A stretch of DNA of 64,000 nt, from contig NC_088315.1 of NCBI RefSeq assembly GCF_910592395.1, forward strand, positions 7,194,501 to 7,258,500, given 5' to 3'. The notes under the pieces were generated by a model, which was not told where the DNA came from, did no database searches, and worked only from the letters and a program-made list of their open reading frames with translations. Both the position numbers and the translations under genes were made by a program. Positions 12,139 to 24,103 of this stretch are shown here, in pieces (the stretch's first letter is position 1; each line of letters starts with the position of its first letter). Origin of the DNA: Lineus longissimus. Taxonomy: Eukaryota > Nemertea > Pilidiophora > Heteronemertea > Lineidae.

Positions 12139-12522
12139 CACTATCAGCCATTAGCACTGGGACACCCTTTACACTACCAATGACGATTAGTTGAAAATGT
12201 TCTGGGACACTCAGTACAATGGCCGAAGGCCCGATCCCATTATCCCATTCATAGGAGACCTACGAATCGGTTTCAACAACCCAAACAATAAGGATTGGAC
12301 TCGAAACTGAAGTATATTGGATATGAGGCCTGGACAACCCTCTCTGGAATCCCAGCCAATGATCGGCCTTCTCAACAGCTCTGTTCGCCACCCTATGAGT
12401 CAGGGGCGGCGACACCGGCTGTTAATGAAGTGGTGTTATTTTCATGAAACTAAGTACTTGTTTCGAGTAACTCTTTCAGTGCCAACATCGAGCGAGGCCT
12501 GTTGGTGACAGAAGGATGCGAA

Positions 12523-15500
12523 ATGGGAAAGGCGGTTTCAAAAGAGGAGCTCGCGAATGACATGCTAGAGAGGATTGTAGATAAATCGCAGTATGAGGGC
12601 CTGAGGAAGGATTATGTTTATGAAAATCTTGCCTTTGAGGGAGGAGGAGCGAAGGGTGTCGGTTATTGTGGAGCAGTAAAGGCAAGTAACACAATGTTTT
12701 GAAAAAAAAGGTTCAGCTCCTTGTATAGCTTTTCCGAACCCTGATGAACACTTCGTCAGCTCTGCTAACCGGTGTTAACGGGCAAGACTTGGAATAATGC
12801 TTCTTCCAGCACAGAACAATGAAAAATAATCTATCGAGGTATATGATAAGTTTTTTAATTGGATACTTCTTTCAACGTCTTAAATACAGGTAATCTGGTA
12901 GTTCCGATTGTGATAGCACCGATTGTGAAATTAGTTGAAATAGTATAACTAACCATATAGTCAGTACTAAAAAATTACAATTAAAATGGTTAATAATTAC
13001 TAATTTCGATAGTTAAAACAACTAATATCAAAGTCGGTGCAATAGGAACTGCATGTATCAGAATAGTAAAAAATTAGGACGAAATACATGTAGTTAGTAT
13101 TTTCACGAATTAATTTCAAGAGTGTAAAAGCGAACAGTTAACACATGATATCGTCAGGATGCACAACGACGGCTTAGTCTGATCTGGTTCCCTTTCAAAA
13201 CATATGTTACTATATCAGGTTTCATGTTGAAAGAGGTTGGACCTTCGACAGTATCAAGTTCAGCGCTCATGCACGTGAATTCGGTTTTATGTAGATATCA
13301 ATTGGTATAATATGACTATTACGGAAAACATCTGCGCTAGGCCTCCATAGATTGCTATTTATCATTTTCCTGATGGAAAATGATAATAATGATGTATAGG
13401 TGTATCTAGGTCTCATTTGAATTAACCAATCTGAATGCGACCACATCGAAGCATCAAAGGGGATAATCGTGGGTCAGGAAATGATTTGAAATGCAGTTTT
13501 ACACAATGCATTTAATCGTGAATGCAAGTTTCCTGAAACTAAGTATAATCATGATATTTGTATATCTGTGAACTCAACGGCAATGTTAAAATTTACATAC
13601 AGCATACGAAAATTTATGTCGAATTATTGATGATTTTATACTCAGAACTGTTGATGTATGAATGTTATTTGATAGTGCTTCATCTCTCAAGGTCAAGTTA
13701 TTTTGAAGTGTTTCGTCACATTTTGATACAATCTGTTGTAATTGTACACTGTAATACTGTATCGGACCCATATGACAAAATGCCAACCGTCTAACCAAGC
13801 CTTTCCAATCTAACATGATATGATGTTGCTTGATGTAGCATTTATGTTAAACAGGGAAGGCATAGGAACAATCATTTTGCAACCTGCTGAGTTTCAGTGT
13901 TGTTTTTAATGTGGCTTCCTCATGAATAAAATCGACTAGCATTGTACCCGTGGCGCAGGCAGGTTCAAATGGGCTATACCTTGAATTGATTGAATTGCAA
14001 TGAAAATCTAATGCAATATCAAAGGAGCAATATCGAAGACACAACTTAAACCAACCATTTGTCCACAGACTTTGACCCTGTGGCGTGCTGTATGCGTGCA
14101 TATAAAAGTAAATCAATTGGTCCGATAGAGATGATGAGGCAGGAACGAGGCATGCCCCTTTTTATACGGAGAAGAAGGAGAACCCAGATAGGCCTTCACA
14201 TGTCGGCCTCCAAATGGCTCATACCAATTGCACTATCACTACTATAACTTTAAAATGCGTGCTCCCCCTACATGTAGCATGATCTCAGGCAAGGCACTTA
14301 GTCGACAGGCAAGCTAAAAGTTCAGCACCGTGAGCAGCTCCTTGATAAGGCCATGCCAAGTTCAGAGTGCCTCTTCAGATACATCAAGTTTTGAAAGCTG
14401 TGGTGAGCACATAAACATACCATGGTAACCTTAATTTGAAAATCCCTTCATAATCAAGGGCTAGCTCTGGCTAATACAGCACCCATATACAATAGACCAT
14501 CAATTTGACCCCAGCTCCTTACTGCGGGAAAACCCAAGTCCAGCAACCAAAAGTACCAAAAATACGTTTTTGTTTACATTTGAACTGCACACATGCGTTT
14601 GTTTACAATTTCTTTCCCCGCGAAATCTCGAAGATCAGGTGACCTGCAATCGTGGATTGAAAATAACATTAACCTGGGTCAGCTGGTCAACAGGTACAGG
14701 CTGTTCCAATCATCCCCTTACAGCCAGCCGTTCAACAGGTAATGTTAGTCACCCCACAGGGAGTGCAGGTGATTGATTAAGCCCCTGCATAACTAAACAG
14801 CAATGATTGGCTTCTGTGAGTGGTAAGGAGAATTGACAGTGTCCGATTAAAAATCCCTCATTACTGCTCCGCTGAAGTAAATTTCCGAAAATAAACATAA
14901 CGTTGCATCAGGATACCATATCACCTGCAAACGTGCAAAATTTCGAGACGAAACGCTACCCCCAAATGGCACTTTATCGAGCCGCCTTATAGTATTATGA
15001 TATAGATTATTATAGGCCTACGGCCCAAGTAAACATCATGAAATGTCATCGTCAGGGAGACATAAAAACGGCGTCACATTAAAGAGTATATATTCAACAT
15101 CGGTCAACACTACGGACCAATGTCCAAGCTAGTCAACCCTGCTCGAAGATGTAAACATCCCCAATAATCTTAAATTGCATCTCCTTGAAAGGAGGAGACT
15201 TTAGCACTAATGCCGCCAGTAAGTCGGCATGCATGAACATGAATGTCGTATTTTCAGTTAATTCGGATGTCTTACATTCAAATCGACGTACGAACTCCAA
15301 ATACTATTCCCCTTATTTTCTTCATATAGGCATTGGAGGATCTTGGTATATTAAAGAAGATCAAACGATTTGCGGGAACTAGCATAGGATCTCTCTCAGC
15401 TATGATAATGGCCGTTGGAGGAGGAGCCAATGACATGGCAGCTGAAAGCCTGGAAAACTTGGATAATTTAGTTTCGGGTGAGAGCGAGACAATCGATATG

Positions 15501-18500
15501 GACAGTGAGGTCGTGGGCTGAGGACTAACTGGTTCAATGACCAATTTTTAAAAAAAACAGTACTCGGCAAAGAAACAAGAATTCGAATTTGAAATTCTTG
15601 TTTCTTTGCCGTGTACTGTTTTTTTAAATTGGACATAGAAATTCTTGTCTCTTTGCCGAGTACTGTTTTTTTTATAAATTGGACATTGAACCAGTTAGTC
15701 CTCAGTCGACGAGGTATCAATTTCTATTTTAAAACATCTCAAATCAAAGAACGAATAATGTGTTTTCAAATGCTTTTTGACTGCTTCCATATTTTGCACG
15801 AACACAAGCGGTTTTGGTTGTCTAACCATAACTTCTGAATTCAAATCGAGGTTTCGTAGGCGCATAATGCATTTAAACCTACTAGTCTGTATCCTTCAAT
15901 CTGTTCCTTGTTGATATTGTTTTCCAACATTTTGTCCTTTTCACTCTAGACTCCTGTAAAGGCTCACTTTTGGTGAACATATTCGCAAAATTTGGATGGC
16001 ATCCTGGCAGAAGACTGCTGGATTACTTGAAGGAGAGGGTCAAGCATTTCACTGGAAACCCAAATCTCACATTCAAGCAGGTATGGAGAGACGGCTTCAT
16101 CTAGACTTGTGCTGTATCGAAACAATCAAACATTCGCCACTTTCCTCAAGCAGCAATTTGGGACATCCCGACCGGTATTTAATCTTCAATCAGACGAGAG
16201 CTTCCATGCTTGTTCGGCACAGACAGCACGGCCATGGTCACATACGGGGTTTTTGATTGGTCAAAACCTGTCACCTGACAGGAGGGCCTTCACGATTTCT
16301 GCTTGAGGAAAGCGAATTGATATGAAAGGACTTGCACATTACGCACATTAATAGACAGGTTTCGCAAGCTTTACGAAGAGCTATAGGCCGACGAACGACG
16401 AAGAAAAAAAGAATGCAAATATATGTTATCGACGAAAAGCGTGTGTCTGGCATTAGTATGCTTACCCCTGCACAGAGTCTTTCAAATTATTCAACTTTCT
16501 TTTTTCTCATCTGCAGCTGTACGACAAGCGTGGAGTTGAACTGTGTGTGATCGTAACCAACATAAGCACGTGCAACATCGAATACTGCCATTTGAAGACC
16601 ACGCCTGACTTACCCATTGTTATTGCTGTCAAGATGTCGATGACACTTCCTAGTAAGAAGGACCATAAAATTTATCACGGCGAATTTTATTTGGGGGTGT
16701 TAATCTGTCCATGTACAATCTACTCTACAAAGTTTGATACTGATTGGCTGCTGTGGCATTTGGGGGGGGGGGGGATGTTAGGACCAACTGTCGAAAAATC
16801 GAGGAATCAAAAAACACCCTAATGCTAAAGCACGTCTATATATAACTTGCTCTGAACTCAACCCCTGAGCACCAGATATCACAAATCTTTAACGAAATAA
16901 TTATTGTCAGCATTGATACGTATTACTTACCTCGAGTCATGAACACATCGTTATGTTTGTTTCCAGTAATGTTCCAGCCTGAAATTTTATTTGATCCGAT
17001 ACATAATCAGAAACACGTCTTCATTGACGGTGGCCTCTGTCTGAACTATCCTGTCACTGTTTTTGATGGTAAGTGGACTTAAAAAGTAAATTTTGCTCAA
17101 CCGTTTATTGCGCTATATGGTGCTCAGTCTTCCCACCGTATATACATCAGTGCGTTACTTTATTTTTACTACTCATTAGAGAAGAGTGAACATCTCAGAA
17201 CATCTCTAATAAGTTCAGCGGTTAATGAATTAGAGCTGATTTAATTATAAAAAAACCCTCTAATCAGAATTAGAACTAAGAGAAACAGCTCGTTAAAGAT
17301 CTTTTCGAACTCTGTTCTTGCCGACATGTAGTTGATGGAGAACCTTATTTCAGGTTGGTTCCTAAGCACGGAACCAAAAGATTCGTTCTTCCATAAGATT
17401 GGAAGTGATATGGACGTGTTTAAGCCAATCAATGAAAAAAGTCTAGGAATGAAAGTGGTAAGTAGCCTAGCAAAACCTTGCTCAGCCCGAAACAGTCTCT
17501 TAAATCCACAGTCTCTTAAATCTAATGTATAGAAAAGGATTGGGAGAGTTCGTCCAAGTTGTAACAAAAGTGCGGATATATCACAAAGTGATGCACTACA
17601 ATTACTATAGTTGTTCATCAACAGCAACTACATGTAACAGAGTTGAAATGACCAATGTATGCAATGAAAAGCAGTGTAATGTTCGAAATCCGTGACGCTG
17701 CCCGAGTGAAATTGAGAACACGTACTAAGATTTCGCTTTTAATAACTAGAATCAACTATTACCAGCTATTACTAACTGTATTTATTTTAACAGTTTGATG
17801 CATTTGAAAATGAGAGTGACGAGTTAACATATCTCGGCCGCTACGGTGTGAACAAGCCAAAGAGACCCGACACAGCCCTCAGCGAGTAAGTCTCTTACAT
17901 GGTTGATGAGAAAGGAAACGACATTTCTTGTAGAGACAAATAATGAGAAAGCTATGCTTTTCGTTACCAGAGTAAATTCAAGTTACTTTGATGGGGAGAG
18001 GTATTCATTTCATTCCCGGAGGAAATTAAAATTGTTATTTTCAATGAAATAGATATACATGTATTCACTTTTTTTAGAAAAAAAGGAAAACTTGTTGACC
18101 ATCAGCTTGCGGAGAAGGAACGAAAGCTACGCATGATTGATGCAGCAGCCAGGTTTTTGAAGTTTCTTGGCGAATGTGACAAGACTGGCAGTGGTACTGT
18201 ATCATTGCCTGAATTCAAGACGGGGCTGACCAAGGCATTGAAGCTGGATTCGAGAGGGGTAAGAAAGTCAGTTAATTTTCAGTTACTAATTGAGAGCGCA
18301 CTCCTGTATCGCGGTCTTGAACAAATTTACGCCAATCAGTGTTTAATTCTGACTTCGCCTTCTTACCTTTTAACGTTTACCGTATCTGATGAGAACCCTC
18401 TTGACGTCGTCGGTCGCTTCAATATTGCGGGCAAGGGCCAAAGCTTTTATTGCTTTCTGCCCACTTCCAGGGTTCCAACAGGGAACTTAACAATCGAGAA

Positions 18501-21500
18501 AGTGCTTTGAAAATAACAGCTTTTTGCTTACGGGTTTTGCGACCGGCAGCCATTTTGGTTCAAATTTTGCTGGGTCATAATAGGACTATTGCCCATAATT
18601 TCTCTCTCTTGCATTATTATTGCACCCCTATTATCCCCGAGGCAATGAAGCAAAGGTTATAGAAGGTATACATACACAATTTGGGGCAAAATATTGCTTT
18701 TGGAGCATGATTCCATGTCCTCTTAGTCCCGGCGATTTACAGCACCTTTCAAAAGCAATCATTCGCCCACAATTACAATGTACACACTTCTCTAGTGCAT
18801 CGAGGGATTGGCATGCAAAAACAATATCGGAGAAAGAAATTATTGGCAAAGTGAAGCCAAAATGTGTTCTCCGAAAATCCAAGATGGATTTCATCTTAAA
18901 GGCAGTTGACCCCCTAGAAGTTAGCTGGCTATTTGCGAGATTGCCTATAAGTGAAAGTTGTAATAAAGCAAGTAGTATTTGCAATAGTCAAAGTCTGGCT
19001 AAAGTGCATTTATATTGCTTATAAGTAATAACGGATATATCTCTATCCATAACTTTTACAGGATGGTTCGAGTGTTGTGTCTGGTTCAGCGGCTGCTTCG
19101 GAGGTAACATGCGCTTGGGTTCAGGGATTGATTTCAGGAAAATACATGGCCAATGTGTTATAGCAAAGGATACCTGGTCAGGAGCGACAAGATGATGATG
19201 CAGTACTTTTTAGATAAATAAAACAGAATGGTAATTTATTCTAACAATTAGTTTCTCCTTCAACCAAGTTTTCCACAACTTTTTGCAGAAATGATTCTTG
19301 ATGCCACTTGCATCGTCACCCCGTTCCTCCTGGCCGTGGTTGACCCTTTATTTTAACGTTGTTAAGTCTTTTATTGCGTTAATCCTTTATATAATAATGT
19401 ATGTTCCTCAAGTGGTGATAGGACTATAGCATGCCGACTTACCGGCGGTGAACATCAATCCTAAATCCCAAATCCTCCTCCTTTCCTGAAGGATGGATGA
19501 AACGCACAACGACGGTAAATCGGCATGAGTTACTGGTAGCTTGAGTGCCTTTTTGCTTATACATGTAAGTAGTATATGAAAGGCAGCATTTATATGCCCT
19601 ATACCGACACGTATTAAAGTATGAAATCACGCCATCCATTTATTATCACGTACATGTACATGTACATGTATGATGGTGCAATGTTTTACGACGCTGTTGG
19701 CCAATCACAACATCAATTCTCTAAAAAGTAAAACCCTTCGTGATAGTGTACATGTACATACATGTACAATTTTTAAAGCTCTTGTGATCTATGCAACAGT
19801 ATCTTAAAAACGAGGATTTCACTAGCTCTGTCTAAGAACTTAGTAATTGTTTTCCTGATACTTAGTAACCAAGAAGATTAAGGAAATCAAAGGTGCCGAA
19901 AATATTCTGAAACATGTTTTATGTTTTATTTTCAGAATGATGAGTTTGACCTACTTGACTGGGCAATGCTTTTTGATAACGGACCGCTTGCTGGAAAATC
20001 TATTGAAGAAATATTCGCCGCAATAGATGCTGACAACGACCAACAGGTACTTTTAGATAAAAGCTGAGTTTTCAAATGGCTGGCCTAAAATCAATTTAAC
20101 TTGAAATTGCTAAAGTTTGTTACATTTTGTTTAACAATCATATTTCTCCAATTGACCATTCGACTGAAATCATAAACACAACGCATACGATACGCATATT
20201 TTTCTAGATTGAGTTCCCGGAGTTGCTTGCATTCATGTCAAAAAACGGTGTCCCACTCCGACAGATGATGATGCGTGGTTGTCCAAGAACGGAGATAGAC
20301 AGCATTGGAAGTTTCGTAGGGAACGTGATAGAGACGTTCACTCAAAGGATAAGGGCTCTTACGAGCTCGGTAAGGACAAGTTATAAGTCTTGGATGAGCA
20401 ATGGCAACAGTGACATTTTCATTGTCAAACGGCGGTGCATCCAGCCAAGCTCCAAACCAGCACCAATATCTTTATCATGAGTTAATTCAGTTGGGAATGG
20501 TCGTTCACGTTTCGGGACTGATGAGTTACGGGTACATTTGATGTGGAATGGTTTATAATGGGCTATGCATGTACATGTACGTGTAAAGCATGTCCGTTTC
20601 TCAACGCATGCAGCAGAGACTAAGCCACACTGCAAAGAACAAAGATGTTGTGACATGAGTTCACAAAGCGAATAAGAAGGGTAATCATCGCATGTCATCG
20701 CCATAGTACCATTTGTTGGGCAAACGCGAACGTCACCGGAAGCTAGCCTCTGCAACCAGTAATTCTCATTGTAGTAGATCCAGGCTACAAGTGTGCTAAA
20801 TAATATTTTGTTCAAATTTCTTGATGACTCAATCATATAGCCTACTGATATCATAATGCATAGAGCACTATGAGAATCATTAGCTAGTCGTCGGGTGATC
20901 GCGGACTGTATGTTAGGCTAATTGATACTCAGCATCCTTTCACAGGCGACTGGAGTCTTTAACTTGTAAGCTGGCGTGTTTATGTATTTTGCGAAGTGCA
21001 TAATGTACTTTTCTCCAATTAAATTTTGTCCATTATATGTTCACAGGCAGAAGAACCTGAGCGATCGATCGGGGTCTACACGGATTACGTTGGCACCACG
21101 GACATGGCAATGTCTATCGAAGACAAGGAATACGTCGCCAAGGTTTGTACTAATAAAACTCCTCAATCAATAGTAGATCACGGACTATCAAAGACAAGGA
21201 ATAAGTCGCTAAGGTTTGAATCAATGAAGTTTCTTAATCCATCACGAGAGAATGGACAAATGATAAGACGACTGGAAATGCATTAGGACTGCCAATCTCA
21301 GTGGTTCGCACTCGATGGCTAGTCCATGTCAACCTTTCATATACATGTATTTGGAGAAGGCCATAGTTATCGAATATATTGTCTCAAATTTTACCCAACA
21401 AAACTGGCACTTGACAACATTCTTGCATGGACATCTTCAGTTATGTTCTGTAAAAACGCATGGAAAATATTCTAGCGAATAATAGCACTCGAAATAAAGA

Positions 21501-21922
21501 TAATGTTGTCATTGTATTTCAATTGTGATTGCGTTATTGCCATCTTGTTTTAGCTGGGCTGGTTGGCTGCCATTGGCTTTTTCAAGCATCTCAACAAGGA
21601 TGGTGGAAAATACGCCAAAGCTCCCGAGATAAAGGCAGGATTAGGGGCCATCGTGGCGGAGGCTGTTAAAGAGAAGGCAGAAGAGAAAGTGGAGACTAAA
21701 GAAACGGAGATGGTAGCAGAGGCTGTTGAAGTTAAAAAAGAAGAGGCGGCTGCGGAAGTAGAGGGAGAAGAGGCGGCTGCGGACGTTAAAGGAGAAGAGG
21801 AGGCTGCGGAAGTTAAGGGAGAAGAGGAGGCTGTGGAAGTTAAGGGAGAAGAGGAGGCTGCGGAAGTTAAGGGAGAAGAGGAAGCTGCGGAAGTTAGGGG
21901 AGAAGAAGCAGCTGCTGATTAA
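12523..21922 (+). CDS. Patatin-like phospholipase with two EF-hands, paralog B
   Basis: Thirteen exons give 610 aa: 12523-12681, 15330-15477, 15950-16080, 16517-16652, 16967-17068, 17354-17457, 17794-17885, 18078-18258, 19062-19103, 19936-20046, 20208-20369, 21047-21142, 21554-21922. All patatin elements are present: oxyanion loop EGGGAKG (39-45), nucleophile elbow GTSIG (Ser71), catalytic Asp in IDGGL (Asp212). Two textbook EF loops follow: DKTGSGTVSLPE (325-336) and DADNDQQIEFPE (396-407). It should be a Ca2+-responsive lipid acyl hydrolase, cytosolic because no signal or membrane helix is seen; substrate unknown. Intron 1 starts with GC rather than GT (AAG|GCAAGT). The last exon ends in an acidic tail of near-identical VKGEEEAAE units, absent from A and C. 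The start was chosen because MGKAVSKEE aligns with MGNSALSKRE of A. The loop wording (GGGAKG) is closer to bacterial-type patatins than to vertebrate PNPLA proteins. Confidence 0.92.
12897..13060. repeat. ~160-bp imperfect palindrome in intron 1 of patatin B
   Basis: The left arm from AGTTCCGATTGTGATAGCAC pairs, with gaps, with an inverted right arm ending in GTGCAATAGGAACTGC. The inner parts (AATTAGTTG, GTCAGTACTAAAAAATTAC) are also mirrored. It looks like a fold-back MITE. Confidence 0.6.
14933..15005. repeat. Dispersed ~75-bp repeat, copy 2
   Basis: Near-identical to 4051-4127 (CAAAATTTCGAGACGAAACG onward). It lies in intron 1 of patatin B, about 325 bp before exon 2. Confidence 0.75.
15518..15705. 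mobile_element. Fold-back element in intron 2 of patatin B
   Basis: Starts CTGAGGACTAACTGGTTCAA and ends with its inverted copy TTGAACCAGTTAGTCCTCAG. Between them the core GTACTCGGCAAAGAAACAAG occurs once forward and twice inverted, so one arm appears duplicated. There is no coding capacity. It begins 41 bp after the exon 2 donor. Confidence 0.75.
21563..21922 (+). repeat. In-frame repeat encoding the acidic tail of patatin B
   Basis: A ~30-bp unit (GAAGTTAAGGGAGAAGAGGA) is repeated about five to seven times at 21720-21910 and encodes VKGEEEAAE-type units. Units differ by one or two bases, which suggests recent slippage. It forms the C-terminus of the predicted protein. Confidence 0.8.
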
Positions 21923-24103
21923 ATACCCATGTGCACACGTAAGCCGGGTAGACAGTAGCTGGTAGAAATAAAAATATCTTGCCACGTGATGTCGATCTAA
22001 TCAGTTTCTTTAGGATGATAATTTTCATATGCTCAGTATTAACTGTGATATATTAGGAGGTGGTGCCTTAGGTGAAGGGTGGGGTAACAGGGTAAAAAAG
22101 TATATAGATTTCCAAGGCCGTGATAGCTGCGCTACTCTTCGAAATAAAGGTTCTTGAGCTTTTAAAAAATATACAATGTTAGACATTTTTCCGTTGACAC
22201 AAATATGCACTCGCCGAAGGGTTTTCGCAGCAAAAGAAAAGAAACCCTTGTCTTTGAGATTACGAAAAACCTCTAATGATTTATCATTTCGCTGACAAAA
22301 ATTTTAATGGTGCATAATTATGTTAGCCGAAAAACCCTAAAGGTCCTTTTTTAAATTCGAAAACTATCATTTCCAGGAGTGTGAAATCGGATGCATTAGC
22401 TGGAAGCTCAGCAAAAACATTTAGCTGTGTTAATCTTCACCTTTATAAATAAATCGGGGGTGCACTTTCGTATGATCATTCGTGTTATATCTTGTTTGCT
22501 GTGTATATTGTAATGAGTTTTAGAATTGATGAAAATCAGTTTTCTTCTATAAATATAGGATTATGGGTGTGGTTTTTACAATAATATTTGGTTGGCAGTG
22601 ATCGCCACTTCTGATGAGTTACATACATGTCAACGACTTTTTTCAAAAGTGCCTATTGTTGGTGAACAATGTAAATGCATGCAAATAATAACTAGAATTG
22701 TCAGTTGAGTCTTAGCAGACTCTGGAGTCTCCGCCTCATATGCACACAGCCATGCATGTTGACAAAAACAAAACAAAAACATCGCACTTTCACTTCAGCG
22801 GAGCGATGGTTGATGTGCGAAATACGACTGATCAAGGCAACATAAAGTGTCCAGAAGGGAAGAACGCATTCTTGAAACTCAGCTGCTTTAATTCACTGTC
22901 GTTTTTTCTTATTTCATAGCCCATAAACTCCAAATATTATATTAGGTATTACAGAAAATGCTTCGATGGTGTAGACTAGTCCCTGGTCTTTATCCATAAC
23001 GTTCCTCCATATGTGCAGCCAATATGTAATACACATAACGCGGGGCACCAGTCATCGTGCCGGTATGGCGAGCTTTATTGGTTAAAAATTTACATGTATT
23101 GCGCTATGCATGCCCATAGCACTTTCGCGGCTGTAACCCAGATTGACTTCTTAGTTCATGGACACCCTCGTTTTATCGATGTTTTGCAATGCATTGCAGT
23201 GTTCATGTACATATGAAGCTTTCACCTGGGGACGAGAGTTTGCTGGAATAATTTCTTGAAGAGAATAATACCCTAATACAAAAGTCTCAGCCGATGGCGG
23301 AGACTAATAACAATTTGATTTTTTTGTGCACGACTCATCTGCAGTGAGTAAAAAAGATGACTCAAGATTGGTATCAGATTTTATGTTTATTGCTTTTCAC
23401 GCATACAAGTACATGTTTATATTGAAATCACTCTAAATAAAGCCAAGAACCTAAATTATTAGTGCAGATGATTGTTTTCTTCTAATTTTCGGAAAAAAAG
23501 TATTTACATATTTAATTACAATTACTAATGATTACGTTCAAGAATTCGGCTTGATTTGTCTGTGCATTGAATCAGTTTACTAATGCCCAAAAGAGACTGG
23601 GTGTACATTAATGCGCTTTTTATATCAACGCATGCCATGATGTCGGATATACTACGGCTAGTATTCGTTTAAACGCTATACTTTTAATGTTACACGTAGT
23701 TTCGGTCGAAATTATATCCTAAATAAACACCCGGACGCCCCTACTCGTCGATACTGCCGTATATGCCCTACCGATCTTAGACCGGCCAGGGTCTTCCCAT
23801 TATAGTTCAAGAAGTGCAGTATTCATGTGCATTAACATGTACGTGCATGTTCAAAATCAAAGAACAGTTTTCCTATTCAGGTGCATGTAATACGTCCAAA
23901 ATCAAAGTAAAGTTTTCGCATTCATGTGCATGCACATGTTACACTAAATATCACAAATAATGCATGTTCAAAATAAATAGTAGGCCTGCAGATTTCCGAC
24001 TCATGTGCATGACGTCATATCACAAAATATAATGTTCAAAATTAAAGTAGTTTTCGCGTTATCATTTCGCCTCTAGTTCCTCGGCTTCCATCCTAGGTCC
24101 ATT
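21923..24103. other. Convergent intergenic region between patatins B and C
   Basis: No gene is visible. At 23815-24060 a degenerate repeat (TTCATGTGCAT, then TGTTCAAAATCAAAG, then AGTTTTC) occurs about four times with a variable 50-70 bp period. A TTTATT at 23386-23391 could be the minus-strand poly(A) signal of gene C. Confidence 0.5.
21967..21972 (+). terminator. Poly(A) signal AATAAA, patatin B
   Basis: AATAAA lies 45 bp after the stop codon of gene B, implying a very short 3' UTR. Confidence 0.65.

Noticed and set aside
16471-16516. Another complete CAGAG hairpin
   Set aside because: Only the left half (CAGAGTCTTTCAAAT) is present; no right arm or target duplication can be seen before exon 4 of patatin B.
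18620-19024. 134-codon plus-strand frame and an overlapping 117-codon minus-strand frame
   Set aside because: Both lie in intron 8 of patatin B, have no recognisable domain or splice context, and overlap each other.
21641-21985. 114-codon minus-strand frame rich in Phe, Ser and Leu
   Set aside because: It is the complement of the repetitive acidic tail of patatin B.
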